From assembly GCA_013399305.1 (NCBI GenBank), contig VXAI01000082.1, forward strand, positions 3,124,674 through 3,188,673: 64,000 nucleotides of DNA, written 5' to 3'. Within the stretch, counting starts at the first letter, position 1, and each line of letters opens with the position of its first letter. The stretch is from Rostratula benghalensis. Lineage: Eukaryota; Chordata; Aves; Charadriiformes; Rostratulidae. The notes under the pieces were generated by a model. That model had not been told where the DNA came from, made no database searches, and saw only the letters and a program-made list of their open reading frames with translations. Of this stretch, positions 26,461 to 38,972 are shown in pieces. A program made the position numbers and the translations under genes.

Positions 26461-28479
26461 TGAGTATAGGACTGGGTTATCTACTTCACAAATTATATTA
26501 GAATAGCACAGCTTCTAAAGTCACACAAGACTAAGACAGAGGTTATAATAGATAATTTTGTATAAAGAGAAGAGAGAAGGGGAAACATGAGGAAGGAAGA
26601 ACAACTGGAAAAAGTAAATGCCATGGTTCACACTACTATGAAAGGATAAGAAATCAGCCATTAAAATATTGAGAGTGAAAATTAACGGAGTATCTAATTA
26701 CTCGAGGTATGAAATTCCAGACCAGCCTCTTAATGTTAGGAGCAGTTTAAATAAGTACTGTTTAAATTTCTGAATAGGTTTATATAAACAATTGCTAGAC
26801 ATAACATCAGCATCCTTTCTCAAAGACAAACTTTATAATGCTTTGTGAAAACTGAGATTGACTCTTTTTTTTTGTGGTATTTAGGTTGTTTTCAACCAAG
26901 CTTGTACAGTATGGTCCAGCATTCAATTTCAGAGCACTACAAATTAACACAAACATGCAGCTAGGTGCAGCACAATCCAATTCCCTCAAATTTCCACTAG
27001 TCAAAATTAGTCAGTAATCCATTCATTATGCTTTTTCATCTACCCATATTTCTGAAAACACAAGCTGTTAGTTTTATAAAGAGTCTTTGGAATTTGAAAT
27101 TACAAAGAGGGTTTGAACATAACAGCTATATGGTATATTTCTCTTCACAGAGGCAGCAAACATTTTAGAACTGTATTTCCAGTTGATATAGCTGCATTTA
27201 CTAATGTAAGCTATTAACCAAAGGAGTCATAGCAAAACATTTTGGCTTTTTATCCTGAATCCTGCTCTAAAGAGTTTTTTCAGCCTTCCTCATGGACCAA
27301 TTGCCCTCTTCTAGAAGTGGATGTTCCCATTGCCTTCCAATACATTTTTTCCTTCTCTTTTATTGTATGGTTTTGGTGTTTGGGTTTTTATTCCCCCACT
27401 GGCATTTCCTCAAATATTCCTGCCAATAAACTCAGGTACTGCATATTTCAAGAAAACAGCAGCATAAGAAGCTGCAAATGCAAATTAACCACATTTGTTT
27501 AAAAACAGGAACAAATAGCCTCCAACAATAAAAGGTCTGTGATACGTGTCCTCATTACCACAGTAGTCTAAGTTTCAGTCACGTAAATCATTGAGAAGCA
27601 TACTCTTGACTAGGCAATCAGGGTAGAATGCATGGTAAACAAAAACACCTACTGAGAACTGAGGAGCAGATGTTCTGGTAAGAGAGAGATAAAAATGTAG
27701 CTGAAATTCTTATCTGGAAGCTCTGCTTAGAATCTGATGATTAAAAAAATCTAAGTTATTTGCTGGAAGCTTTGCTGTCTTATACTGCATGAAGAAATCT
27801 ATTTTCTATTTTACTCATTCTTCAACAGAAGTATAAAAAGATATAAAACCAACATCCGCGCTAGGTCATTAGCCTTTCCTAAACAGTGATGAAATAATAT
27901 TGTTTTCAGTGCAGCAAAAAAAGAGAAAGACTGGTAGTTAACCCTAGACTAATGCTGTTATGTGATTTAAGTCTTCCTTTTACGGCAACAAGGACTCCCA
28001 AGAAACTTCTGATGACAGGTCAATAAAACATGCTGTGGGTTGATTTTATTCAGGACAAATGATAATTTACCACTAAATATTTAAAATTACACTTCCATTT
28101 GTTGATCATTCACAATCTAAAATTCTGTCACAGAGGAGATTTTTCAGAAGTGTAGATGCTTCCACAAATAATATTTGCTTTATTTCACTGGTCATTACTA
28201 TAGTAGCACAAAGTATCTTCATGTTTAAATAGACAGATTATGATTAATTATAACATAAAACAACAAAGAAGCCCAAGTGAATAGAGGAATTCTCACTTTT
28301 CTGCTTTAGGATTCAGTGAATTAGAGTCTGGGACCAGCTGAGGGAAACCCAATGAGACAAGTATGATAAGGATATGTAGCAAAATCTGGGGTAAAATATA
28401 TAAAAGATGTACACGTACAGAACATTGTCACATTACAAGTTTTCCAACAGGTTGTGGTTTAGAGGCTTCCTAAGCCGTA
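26461..28479. other. AT-rich non-coding stretch, no gene seen
   Basis: No gene, RNA or preserved repeat recognised. An 86-codon frame at 27242-27502 plus is serine- and phenylalanine-rich low-complexity sequence without splice borders. Confidence 0.55.
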
Positions 28480-29700
28480 GACTGTGCCTTTCACATTGCA
28501 TTTGATATTTCTTGATAAGTTGTCTTTGAATTAATCAGTTGCTTTGAATCCATTTATATTTTGGGCACCCAAAATATCCAGTGATAATGACTTCCATTGC
28601 TGAAGATACATGCTATGTACTTTTTTGGGTTCTTTTAAATCCATTCCTTGAGAGTTTCGCTTCAAATCCCTGCATTCCATTTTTTCCTCACGGCTGAAGT
28701 ATTACTAATTCTTATTTTTTCTAATGCCATGCCACTTAAATCAACTTTCTTTTCCTCACTTTCCTACACCAAAAAATCTACTCTGTTCCACCTCTTCCTG
28801 CATGGAAGGCCTTCTCAGTCTTCTGGTTCTCATTTCTTGTTATATATGTTTTCTGGTTCTGCTATATTCTCTTAAAAACTCTGCAATTAAAATCGCACAG
28901 AAAAAAAGTATGCATGCATCATACCAGAAAGATGTTTTTTTTGCTTTCCTTCCTATTCCTTTCCCAATAATTCTAATATTCCAATTGCCTTTTGGTTACC
29001 ACTAGGGACTGAACTGACATTTTCTAACAAATATTTTAATGTTAATAATCTATTTAGAAACTGGTGCTTTATAAGTACTTACAAGGACAGTGCAACTATA
29101 CTATAGGGTGTTTTTACCCATTGGCATTTATTAACTCTGACAGACATTTTCCCGTGCTATATTACAGGCTTATCTTCTCAGTACTCAAGTTCACTTTGCA
29201 GCATTTTCTAGCCATATTGTTTTTGACTTTCTCATATCAGCAAATTTTCCTACTGCTCTACTCACCCAGATAATTTATCAACAGCACAAAGCTTCATTGG
29301 TATTCTCCCTCTATTGTAAAACACTATTTATTCCTTTTCTCACTCCTAACCAGTTGTTAGTTCACAAGGTAACCTTTCATCATAGATTATGGCCTTCAAG
29401 AAAATTTGGTAAAGACCTTGCAAAAAGCACTTTGTAAATCCAGAGACATTGAGGTCATTGTTATCCATGACTTTGCTTTCTTTTAAAAAGATAATTTTTA
29501 AATAGCTCAGATCTACGAGTTATAACTTCCTTCTAAAGAAGCTGGCTTTGGTTTTTTCCATGTTGAAAAAACCTGTATCCCTGTATTGACGAATACTAAT
29601 TCTTTTCATACTAATCTACTTCATCTGGAAGTCAAACAATTTATAGTTTCCATATTTTTATTACGTACCTCAATATCTTGACACTGACATTTCCACATTC
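28480..29700 (-). mobile_element. Ancient CR1/L3-like LINE, heavily decayed
   Basis: On the plus strand, antisense blocks of an old CR1/L3-type reverse transcriptase appear in the expected order. They are GGGCACCCAAAATATCCAGT near 28562, CAGCAAATTTTCCTACTGCT near 29238 followed by CCCAGATAATTTATCAACAG, CTAACCAGTTGTTAGTTC near 29347, GCAAAAAGCACTTTGTAAAT near 29419 and CCAGAGACATTGAGGTCATT just after. These correspond to the minus-strand RT segment containing the KAF and DT motifs and the tail downstream. Identity is low and many indels are present; no reading frame survives. Divergence far exceeds that of the other CR1 copies here. Exact ends are uncertain. Confidence 0.5.
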
Positions 29701-30556
29701 CGTTCCTCTGTTATTCAGGCCAAACATAACAGAGACATTGGGCACACTGTTGTATTTACCCATTATGCTGCAGAGATTCATTAAATTTGAAGGGCTAGCT
29801 CCCACTGAAGTTTCTTAGTCACCTTTAAAACAGTAACACCCACCACTTTTCCTACATCCTTCCGTGTCCAAACTTTTCCTGATTTTTAATAAACTAAAAA
29901 AAATCCCAACATAAAAGGCAATTTGAAGTATTAGACAAGTTAATTGATAGTGTGCTTTCTATTATTTGATTAAACCACTATTTAAAATCTTTGACATTTC
30001 AAAGGTCTTCTCATACGCAGTGTATAGTAGTAAAAAACCCAGGTTTTAAACTGCATCAAAACATTTACGGACAATAAAATATGATCCAAGACCCATCAAC
30101 CTCTGTTGCAAGAGGTCTACTCGAACAAAGCTGTGATTTCATAGCTTTATGAAGAATTTGAAGTCTCCAAAACTAAATTGTAACCAACACCACCACTGCA
30201 CTGGTTAAATCTTTAAAAAAAAAAAAAAAGACTTTTTACTCCTCTTTTAGAGGCACGAATGCAAGGAAAACAATTGAACTGAATCTAGGGCCTACTTTAT
30301 TGCACAGATCTTCATTGCTGCTTCTTTTTTCCAGATATTTCCATGATAATAAATTACTTCCAGCTGTAAACCTGCATGTAATGTCTGAAAGATGTTAGAG
30401 GATCTTTAAACCTCTACTTTTTCTTGCAATGTGAAAATGAGAACATAACAATTGCTGGAAAATAAAAAAAAAATAGGAACCTTTTTGTAAATTTTGGCTC
30501 TTTTAATTGTTTCCATTTTTATTTTTAATTTCTCCCTTCTGATAAGATAACTTTCT
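29701..30556. other. AT-rich non-coding stretch, no gene seen
   Basis: Nothing recognised beyond possible continuation of the decayed LINE. A run of about 15 A lies near 30213-30227. Confidence 0.5.
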
Positions 30557-30710
30557 GGTTGTGGAGGCTCCTTCTCTGGAGACATTCAAAAGCCTGTCTA
30601 GATGCGTTCCTGTGTGGCCTGATCTAGGCATTCCTGCTCCAGCAGGAGGACTGGACTAGATGATCTTTCAAAGTCCCTTCCAATCCTTGATATTCTGTGA
30701 TTCTGTGATA
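30557..30710 (+). mobile_element. CR1 LINE 3' end with GATTCTGT tail
   Basis: About 150 bp of CR1 in sense orientation. Diagnostic blocks are GTGGAGGCTCCTTCTCTGGA, GACATTCAAAAGCCTG, CTGCTCCAGCAGGAGGACTG and AAAGTCCCTTCCAATCCTTG, closing with a tail of ATTCTGTGATTCTGTGAT. The tail repeat differs from the ATTCTATG tail at 11250, so this copy belongs to a different CR1 subfamily. It is 5'-truncated and contains only the 3' UTR. Confidence 0.92.
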
Positions 30711-31995
30711 AATTGGACTGAAGAAATAATATAATACAAGCTATACCCAAATGTTGAAAAAAATAACATAATACAAACTATGTGGAAATATGGAAAATTT
30801 AAGATAAATCATATTCATATGCTTTCAGATAACATATAATATTCATCATCTTTTATGTTGATGTTCCCCATTAGCCTAATACAACAAAACTCTCAATGAA
30901 TGTAATGAATGTCTTAATCAGAGATCTTTATGAAATAGAATCTTTCATGTATTAGAAGCAAGGAGGTCTTTGGTTCATAAAGCAATTACACTGAGCTTAT
31001 TTCTACCATGGCCTACAAAGAAGGTAATCCCTCTCATTAACAGTTCAAATATCAAATGCAGTAGACAGGTTTAATGGAATTATTTTTTAATCTTTTCACT
31101 GTCACCACAAGTGCCACCTGACATTAATCCCCTGGCATTAGTAACAAGATTAAATGAGAAATTTTACCTTTGGCATTGTATGATGAACTAAAGCACAGGA
31201 ATAAACCTCATCAATGGTTTAAAAAAAAAAAGATTGTGTCAGTTGTGTGGTAACATAGTAGATATTGTCTATGGGAAAATAGCTACAAATAGAAAAGAAA
31301 AAATAATTAATTTTACTGTCTAGTGATATAGAAAAAATATTCTATCAACCATGTAATCTAGTAATTACACGGAAACCAAGCAAATAGGGAAGTGAGACCT
31401 ACATGGATGAAAAATAAGCAATACAAATGAAAAATTAAAAAAAAGTTCAGTGCAATGCTGATAAGTACTTAACAGCAACAACAAAAACCTGTCTTAAGGC
31501 CAGAAAACAGTAATAAGGTGAGAGCTGCAAAAATCTTGATGAGTCACATCCTGCAAAAAAAGCTAAAACAAATAGTAAAAGCCTCTTCCACTTCATAAAG
31601 AAATTGCGAACAGGGAAAGAAGTAGCTTGCTGCTAAGAAAAGACGGTGGAGTGGAGATGAAAGATGATCTGGGTTTGACCTGAAACCAAAAAATATGGGT
31701 CTCAATTTTCAATAGAGTTGAGAGATTAAGCATGAGGAAAAAAAAAAAACCAAAAAATCAAACACCAAAACCCACAAAAGTTCACAAAGTACAGATAAAG
31801 TGAAAATTAGAAAACTATAACAAAATAATTTTACATACTTAATCACACACTGAGTGACAACAGCCTCAAGTCTTTTGAGGAAATCTGTAAAGACAACATT
31901 AATACCAGATAGGTGAAAACCAAAGGTAACATTTAGGAACAGGTGAAGTAATTGATCTTTAGACCAAATAGCCTCTCAATAACAAGTAAAAAGAT
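30711..31995. other. AT-rich non-coding stretch, no gene seen
   Basis: No gene or preserved repeat recognised. Several A runs occur, for example near 31740-31750. The beginning of the LINE called at 31996 may extend into this stretch but I cannot fix it. Confidence 0.5.
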
Positions 31996-33050
31996 GAAAT
32001 TTGAAGGGTGGTTAATAATAAAGCTGAATGGATAACTAAAACTGGAAAGCATATACCAAGTATAGATACCACATTAGTTTGGCTCAATAGACATACCTGG
32101 CCCACTTGTTAAGACAAATGGAATATTGTAGGTTAAGTCTGCTTTGGCTTTGTAAACCAGCATATATTAATATTATANTTAAGGAATTGCTTAAAGGAGA
32201 CAAAACAACAGGAAAGGACATTCCTAGTTTAATTATTAAATTTGTTTCTTTCGTAATTGAAAAATATTTAAACTGCGCTTAAAAGATTTGTTGATGACTC
32301 AAAACTTGGGAGGGTTTAATGAAGAAAAGGATCATGATATTATTACTATAGGGATGACTTCTAGGAAACCAATGTTAGAAATCAAAGTAAAGTGCAAGGT
32401 GATAGCCTCAGTCACTAATATCCAGAATGTCTGCAATGAGTTTGCAACTTGAGTTAGAATTTCTTCGTAAGAGAAAGACAAAGACACACTAGCCAAAAGA
32501 TCAAAGAGGCCCAAAATAATAGGGCCATAAAAAAATAAGTGCAATCCTTATCATGTTTCAGACAAAGAATACAGATATGAAAAAATAAAAATACTTTTCT
32601 CAAAAAAAGGGAGACCTCATCTAGGCTATCACACTGTTTTTTGATCACTGTACTCAGAGATTAGGAATTCAGAATGGAACACAGAACAGATCAGAGGAAT
32701 ATATATCTCATAAGAAGAGACAGAGGACTTTGCTTATTTAGGCTAGCAAAGTAAATACTGAGAAGGAAAAGCTGCTCATCAGGTGAGTAAATGTTAGGTG
32801 ATATAGCTATATAAAACAAAGGACTGCTCTGATTCACTCAAGAAAAGCACTTATGAGATTTGGATCCTAAACTCAGATTTCAAAGCAATTTCTGACACTT
32901 CCACCAAAAGCCAGAATACAGAAGGCATGGAGTATTTGTCCCTGAGTGTCAAGCATTTACAATTCTGCATCAGACAATATTTCCAGATGATTGAATGTGA
33001 ACTAGATGACCTGGGAAAACTGGCTTCAAATCTGGGTACAAATTGTTTGA
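31996..33050 (+). mobile_element. Ancient CR1/L3-like LINE, heavily decayed
   Basis: A sense-strand LINE relic. The best anchor is GATTTGTTGATGACTCAAAA followed by CTTGGGAGGG near 32286-32315, which reads like the reverse transcriptase catalytic F-x-DD box and the K-LGG stretch that follows it in CR1-type enzymes. Downstream, in the expected order, come GGGAGACCTCATCTAGGCTA near 32610, CAGATCAGAGGAATATATAT near 32688, CATAAGAAGAGACAGAGG near 32710, TTATTTAGGCTAGCAAAGTA near 32736 and CTAGATGACCTGGGAAAA near 33002. No frame is intact. An N lies inside at 32178. Ends are approximate, and the part before 32250 is the least certain. Confidence 0.5.
32178..32178. other. Ambiguous base (N)
   Basis: The only non-ACGT character in the window. 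It marks an unresolved or polymorphic base in the assembly, within AT-rich sequence. Confidence 0.99.
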
Positions 33051-33229
33051 TAACAGTCCTAAATTAGACTAGGTATATTATTTTATTTCAATTAATGCCA
33101 CATTTCCAAAATTTTCCCCAAGCCATACTTAAGATCCATCAGTCCGCATCTAGGGTAAATACAAAAGGGAAAATGTCTCACTTTAAAAGGCACCTTTTAC
33201 CTTTTCCAACTCACTCGTGTTGTGCTCAG
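33051..33229. other. Short unassigned stretch
   Basis: Nothing recognised between the decayed LINE and the following candidate conserved element. Confidence 0.4.
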
Positions 33230-33440
33230 TTAATAGATTCTTTCAGAAACAATGTTTTCTCTAAATCTGGAATAGGAGCAGGTGCTTCAGGCGATGCCAT
33301 TTTTGTACAGCTGTCGGCAGGCAGCCCAGAGGCTATGGGGGCTCATTTTAATTACTAGGCACCTCAATCCAATTAAAACATACCATAAAAGTTAGCTGTC
33401 AGAATGATAATTTGGTGCAACTTATCTAAACCACTACCCA
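33230..33440. promoter_or_regulatory. Candidate conserved non-coding element
   Basis: About 210 bp of non-repetitive, balanced-composition sequence in AT-rich surroundings. It carries CAGGCGATGCC, AGCTGTCGGCAGGCAGCCCA and several homeodomain-type TAATTA/ATTA cores (near 33350 and 33375). This combination is typical of conserved developmental enhancers, but conservation cannot be judged from one sequence. An 87-codon plus-strand frame across it (33095-33358) ends just past the GC-balanced part; I see no splice borders, so I do not call it coding. Confidence 0.25.
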
Positions 33441-36384
33441 TAGTCAATACACACCACAGAAACCTTTCCAAACATTTAAGATGTTTTACATATATTTGAG
33501 AATATACATGAGAATTATTAATTTTAATATTTTTCAGGTATTTCTTTTCAATAAGTTCAGTTAGGCATTCACTATTAAACTAAAAACATCCTGTAATTTT
33601 GCACCATATAGAAAATGCAACAATGTTATTTGTGTAATAATTTTCCCTATAAGCTTGGTGACAGCAGCCATTTTCCTTTAGACCATAGAAGGGGGGATGT
33701 ACATGGGTTTCTTTTGAAAGGACTCAACTTTTGATTTTCCATGTTATTTCCTTAATGTTGTTATTAATCTCCTTGGAGTGAAAAGTCTGTTCCCTCCTGT
33801 CTTTGTGTGTAGGACACTGTCTTCTCACCTTTCACAGGCTTAATGCAGTGATCTGCATTTTCTTTGCATGACTTAATCATATGAATGAAATGAAGGAGTG
33901 GAACTTTTAACATCACTTTGGATCCTTTTAGTATCCCTAGTCATTCCAGAAAACAAAAAGTTCTTGTAAAGCTGGAAGTGAAATAGGAAAGGAAAATATC
34001 TCCAATTATACTTTGAAGTTCTACTTTCTTGTTTACACATGTATTCTCCTTATATCTGAAACAACTTCAAAAAATTATTTAAATCTCAGCATTTTTCCTT
34101 TCACCAGGTACAATGTAGGTTGCCTCTATTTAGGCTCCATGGATAGTTTCACAGCTGCCCACTGATTTATGAATTATGCACTCTGTGGTAAATTATGAGT
34201 TCACAAATGTTTTCTAGAAATCTGGCACAATGGAATGTCAAGCACAAATGTTACCTTCTGACATTGCTGCTATGTGCAGGGACAGAAATGTTATACAAAT
34301 AAAATATTTTTAAAACTGCTTTAAAATACATTGATTTATGATCATATTCTCAGCAATAAGACCGAAACACATAAAACTAAACACAGCTGGTCATATTCTC
34401 CCTATTCTCCCTACAAATTCAAAGTTCACCTTGAGGCTTACAATTATTATTCATCAATTAGATAAGAGTCATTGTACTAGAATATTAATTGCAAATTTGT
34501 TATTGGCATCCATGAGACGAGTATTTGTCCCTCACACTGTGCAGGAAAATGCTTTCATTCAATCCCTATAATTTTTGTCTCTTTTTCTTTCAAAATCACA
34601 GCAAAAAATCTATCTCTAATAATGAAGTATTGTCAGGGTTATTCTCCTGTTTTAAACAATCTCTAAACTACAACTACACAGCACATTTGCTGCATTGCTA
34701 GTAACAGATTAATTTTTTTTTTTGCTACATAAACCTGAATTCTAATGTATGGAAATGTACATTAAGTTATCAAATAAAGAATTTCTGAAAGTATTAAAAC
34801 ATTGAAAGTATTTCCCAATCTTTTGTTATCACTATTAATAAACTATCCATTAAAACCTAGTTGAACCTACCAGAAAAAACTGATTGAAATGAGCAAGCTG
34901 CGCAAAAATCTTCTAGAATATTTGAAGCTGTGTACAAGATTGGAAAGAAACTAAAGGTTCATTGAAAGAAATTATTTATAGTAAATTGATACCTGTATAC
35001 TTGGTTAACATGGAATACGTTATCAACAGCTTGTATTTTGTAGAGACAAAAAGGAATCGCAACACCCAAAGGCAGAAGCCACAAATAAATGATGTGCCAA
35101 AAACCAAGAAAGAATTAAGACTAGAAACAGAAGGTTTGGCTTTACACAAAGAAGTCACTGCTTATATAAGGACATAATCAGGAAAGCTGCTGTATGTGAT
35201 AAAAGAAGAGCTTTTTGACTGCGGCAGACTAAATCAGAATGATTACGTACATTTCAGCTCTCTAAACTAAGCTACAAGCATACTTAAATATGTTTCATTA
35301 TCATCATCATAGGTTTTTCTCTTATAGCTCCACAATTTTAAATTTCTTGGGTTGTCTCCAGGAAAGATACCACCTCACTATTTTGAAGAGCATCAGAAGG
35401 AAAATTCTCTCTGCCAGGAGCCAAACAAAACCAAAGAAATTATATATGGAAGGGGAAAATATACCTCTATATCTAATTCTGTCATATGACATTTTATCAA
35501 AATTATTTTCATGTAACTTGACAGATGTCAGAAAAGAATAAGGTGTGTAGCTACAGTTACTGATTAGTCATAGCTAAGCCAAGTCTTGCTATTGCTTTTG
35601 GAATTAAAAGTGATCTGTCTAAACATATGTTAGCGCTGTGGTTACCTTGATGTTCTCAAGCTATTGCTCACATTGTTATGTGCCAAGAAATTATGGAACA
35701 CCTGCTACTGAGACATGGGTCTCCCAAATTGATACCCTAAATCTTACTAGAGATAACTAGTGAAAAAACCCCACAACTTTACTTCCTTGATTTGTTAGAT
35801 CCCATATTAGGCAAAGAACACTGTGAAAGTTCATTTCTACCCCATATATAATCAGTCCCTTCAGAATGGAGTAATAAGAATTGAAAAGCTTGAAATCACT
35901 CTTAATACAAAATAAGCACTGAAAAAGTAATAAGTTGACATTACTTTAAACAAAGACCAAACAGTTGATCAGTTTAGAGACAGTTCTACCCAAATAAGAA
36001 AAATGATGGCATTTTATAAGTACTTTTTTTTTTTTCTGTTTCAAGAAAGCCCATTTTGTCCCACCAAAGATGACTTAGAGTGGTTAGAAATCTCATTGAT
36101 CTGAAATGAAATAATTTGTCAAGGCCCTTTCCCCAACTTTTACTTTCCCAAAAGTATCTTATTGCGTTCCTCTTTCATGAGGCACCTATTCACCTTTAAG
36201 CATCCCTGTAACAGTTTCTTGGTAGTCTTAAACACAATAGGACAACAGCTTTTTTAATATCTTCTGAAAATGTCACCAGTGTTTGCCTGATCTTAAAAAT
36301 ACTGAGTCACACAGGCATGACTGGACGGATTTATATCCTAGCCAGGAAATAAACAAGTATCTTCACTCTAACAAGACTCCACTC
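33441..36384. other. AT-rich non-coding stretch, no gene seen
   Basis: No gene or repeat recognised. The 71-codon lysine/arginine-rich frame at 34962-35177 plus has a TTGTAG before its charged part but no matching donor, and the opposite strand is open as well, so chance is likelier than an exon. Confidence 0.55.
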
Positions 36385-36846
36385 ATCCTGCATCCAGTTA
36401 CAGCGTCCTCAGTACCAGAAAGACATGGACCTTTTATAGCAGGTCCGGAGGAGGGACACAAAATTAACCAAAGGACTGAAACGTTTCTCATATGAAGAAA
36501 GGCTAAGAGAATTAGGCCTGAAGACCTTATTTTTAAAAACATCCTTTATATATTGAGAGGCAAGACAGATTTTTTTTTTTTATACCAGGGCCTGTAGTGA
36601 CAGGACAAAGGACAACAATTTTGTACTGAAAGAGGGTATATTTAGATTGGATGTAAGGGTGAAGATTTTTATGATGAGAGCAGTGAGACACTGATACAGG
36701 TTGCTCAGAGAAGTTGTGGATGTCCATCCCTGGAAGCGTTCAAGGCCAGGTTGTATGGGGCTTTGAGCAACCTGCTCTAGTGGAAGGTAGGGAGGGTAGG
36801 TAGATGATCTTTAAGGTCTTTTCCAACTAACCATTCTATGACTCCA
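36385..36846 (+). mobile_element. CR1 LINE, C-terminal ORF2 tail and 3' end
   Basis: About 460 bp of CR1 in sense orientation. Blocks in order are CCTCAGTACCAGAAAGACAT near 36406, AGCAGGTCCGGAGGAGGG near 36438, TATGAAGAAAGGCTAAGAGA near 36491, a T run at 36570-36580, ATTGGATGTAAGGGTGAAG near 36645, GAGACACTGATACAGGTTGC near 36685 and a 3' end of CCATTCTATGACTCCACA. The fragment covers the ORF2 C-terminus and 3' UTR. A stop-riddled frame and a T insertion make it inert. It is more diverged than the copy at 11 kb. Confidence 0.9.
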
Positions 36847-37282
36847 CAATCTTTACTGGATGTCACTCTGCAGTCTAGCAATTAGCCCCGTATCTAATTT
36901 ATTTATAAACAAGTTTCCATACCAATGTGGAAGAAGTATTCTGTACCAATCAGCAAGTAAATTTCCTAATTCTTGATATTTTTATCTATAATGAGTTGAA
37001 GTTGTAATTTTTTTGCAGAACAATTACCACTTTATAAAGATGTGGTGGTGTTCACTACTAGTTTTTGACAGAAGATAGTAGATCATTTCAGGAGGACAGC
37101 GACACTGCCAGTGACTAGACTTTTTTTGGTTTTAAACATACTTTCCAAAACTCATTTTCACAAATAATTACATTGGGAGATAAGAATCCACTAGTAAGGA
37201 CACTTCCTGGCACCATCAATGTACTGACAGAAATATAAAATGACCTGAAAGATAAATTATAATCAAGCAAGTATTAACGTGC

Positions 37283-37360
37283 TATATATACACATTCAAC
37301 ATGAATATGTATATATACATATATACACATATACAATATGAAAATATATATACACAATTT
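37283..37360. repeat. ATAC/AT-rich simple repeat
   Basis: A degenerate tract of ATATAC-like units interrupted by ATGAATATG and CAATATGAAAAT. It is an imperfect microsatellite, directly visible. Confidence 0.8.
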
Positions 37361-38385
37361 GGATTTATGCACCTCAAAAATATCAAAACAAAGATTATTT
37401 GCTTTGCAAAAGATTTAAATTTACCTGGGAAATTAAAACAATTTTGTTCCAAGAGCACAGTCCTTTAAAAATAGTGACTGCGGCATAAATGAACTGAGAA
37501 ATATATAGACCACATTACTTCATGACATCAAGTGTCCAGCAAACATGCACAAATATGTTTCTGAATTTGTTCGGGGGGGCTTTCTAAAGGTAGCATTCTC
37601 TGGCAAGTGTTTTTAAACTTATGCCCTACTTCACAACACTTTTGTTTTAGAAGGGTAATTTTCACACTATTATTTCAAGATGAGGTCATATTTAATCTGT
37701 TACAAGTCCTCCCAAAGCCAGATTTTTTTTCAGCATGGAAAACTATGTAAATTCTCTAGTAATATTCAAAAGCTTCAAGATAATGCTTTCAGCTGTCATG
37801 TTGTGACCAGAGCCTAATTTGGGTGCATTTTTTTTTTATTAGGGAAACAAATATTTAATATTTGAATGCTATTTCAGTGAACATAAACAGAACATACTAA
37901 CTTTAGAAGGTACTCAGTGCAAGATTTCCTTCATGATGAATAATACTTAAACTTGTTTTCACTGAGATGTGTGGGTTTTTTTCCCCTCTAGTGTTTAGTT
38001 CTCTGTAGTTAACAGATTTTAAGTGTTCTGAAATTCTGTCACAGCATCAGCTATTTCAGCATTCATTCCTTAAGTTTAAGTGATTTTTCTTCACTTCTTA
38101 CCTGAAACCTTACTAAAGCTATATTCAACAGTACTTACTGCCTTCATTTTATTTTTCCCTGCAAATAACAAATCAGTTGCATTCCTCCCCCACTTATCTG
38201 CTGTCTGTTGATCAATTGCATCAATAACATTGAGATGGGAAAAGTACTCTAGAAAACACTAAACAAAGAAGTACAAACATTTTTGTTCATTTCAGTATTG
38301 TATACATTTTTTGATTATGTAAAACAAACATAGAACTCTTCACCTTCCTGACATCCTTTTACCTTTCTTAGTAAAGTTCATAATT

Positions 38386-38411
38386 GAATACAAGATAGGT
38401 ATCTTGTATTC
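38386..38411. repeat. 26-bp near-perfect palindrome
   Basis: Arms GAATACAAGATA (38386-38397) and TATCTTGTATTC (38400-38411) are exact reverse complements separated by GG. Flanks do not extend the symmetry. It is not part of a repeat I know. It could form a small hairpin or bind a dimeric protein, but that is inference. Confidence 0.9.
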
Positions 38412-38972
38412 TTCTCAGCGTTTCTATACATCAGTTTACCTCCAGTACGCTGCTTCATCTGAGTAACTGGCCAAACTCACTTAAAACAGCTGCCAGCACT
38501 GAAATTTTCCATTTTAAACAAGTCCTTCATTCAGCACTCCAATCCCTTTGGGAAATTTCAAATTCATGCCATTTTGGATTAATTTCTTCCAATGATTACA
38601 CGACAGTTGGTAGGTTGTAGCTGGATCTACGTGATCTTTGGCATCATACTTAGTTCTCCATACTCTTGCTACTCCATTGTCCCTCTGTCATCCTTGGGCT
38701 CCATTGACATATCATGGGGAACTAAGGCTTACCGTGTTCCTTCCTTCGGCCCCAATATCCTTGGTCTGGAGGCTCAAGCCGTGAGCAGTATTTGTCAACT
38801 CACAGCAAAAGCACAAAAATCAGTTACTTGAGGTAGGGTACTTCAACCCCATTGTAGGTTATAACAATCATGTTATTCAAAGTTAGAACGTCTCATGTTT
38901 AATTTTTATTATCAACTTTAATAAGGCATTGTGAAACAAGAACACAATTATAACATCACAGCTATTTATGGG

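Noticed and set aside
30213..30227. Poly-A run as the tail of a processed pseudogene
   Set aside because: No recognisable gene sequence precedes it and no target-site duplication was seen.
33095..33358. 87-codon frame across the candidate conserved element as coding
   Set aside because: No exon borders or known protein similarity; a regulatory reading fits better.
34962..35177. 71-codon lysine-rich frame as an exon
   Set aside because: No splice donor after the charged part, and the opposite strand is open too.
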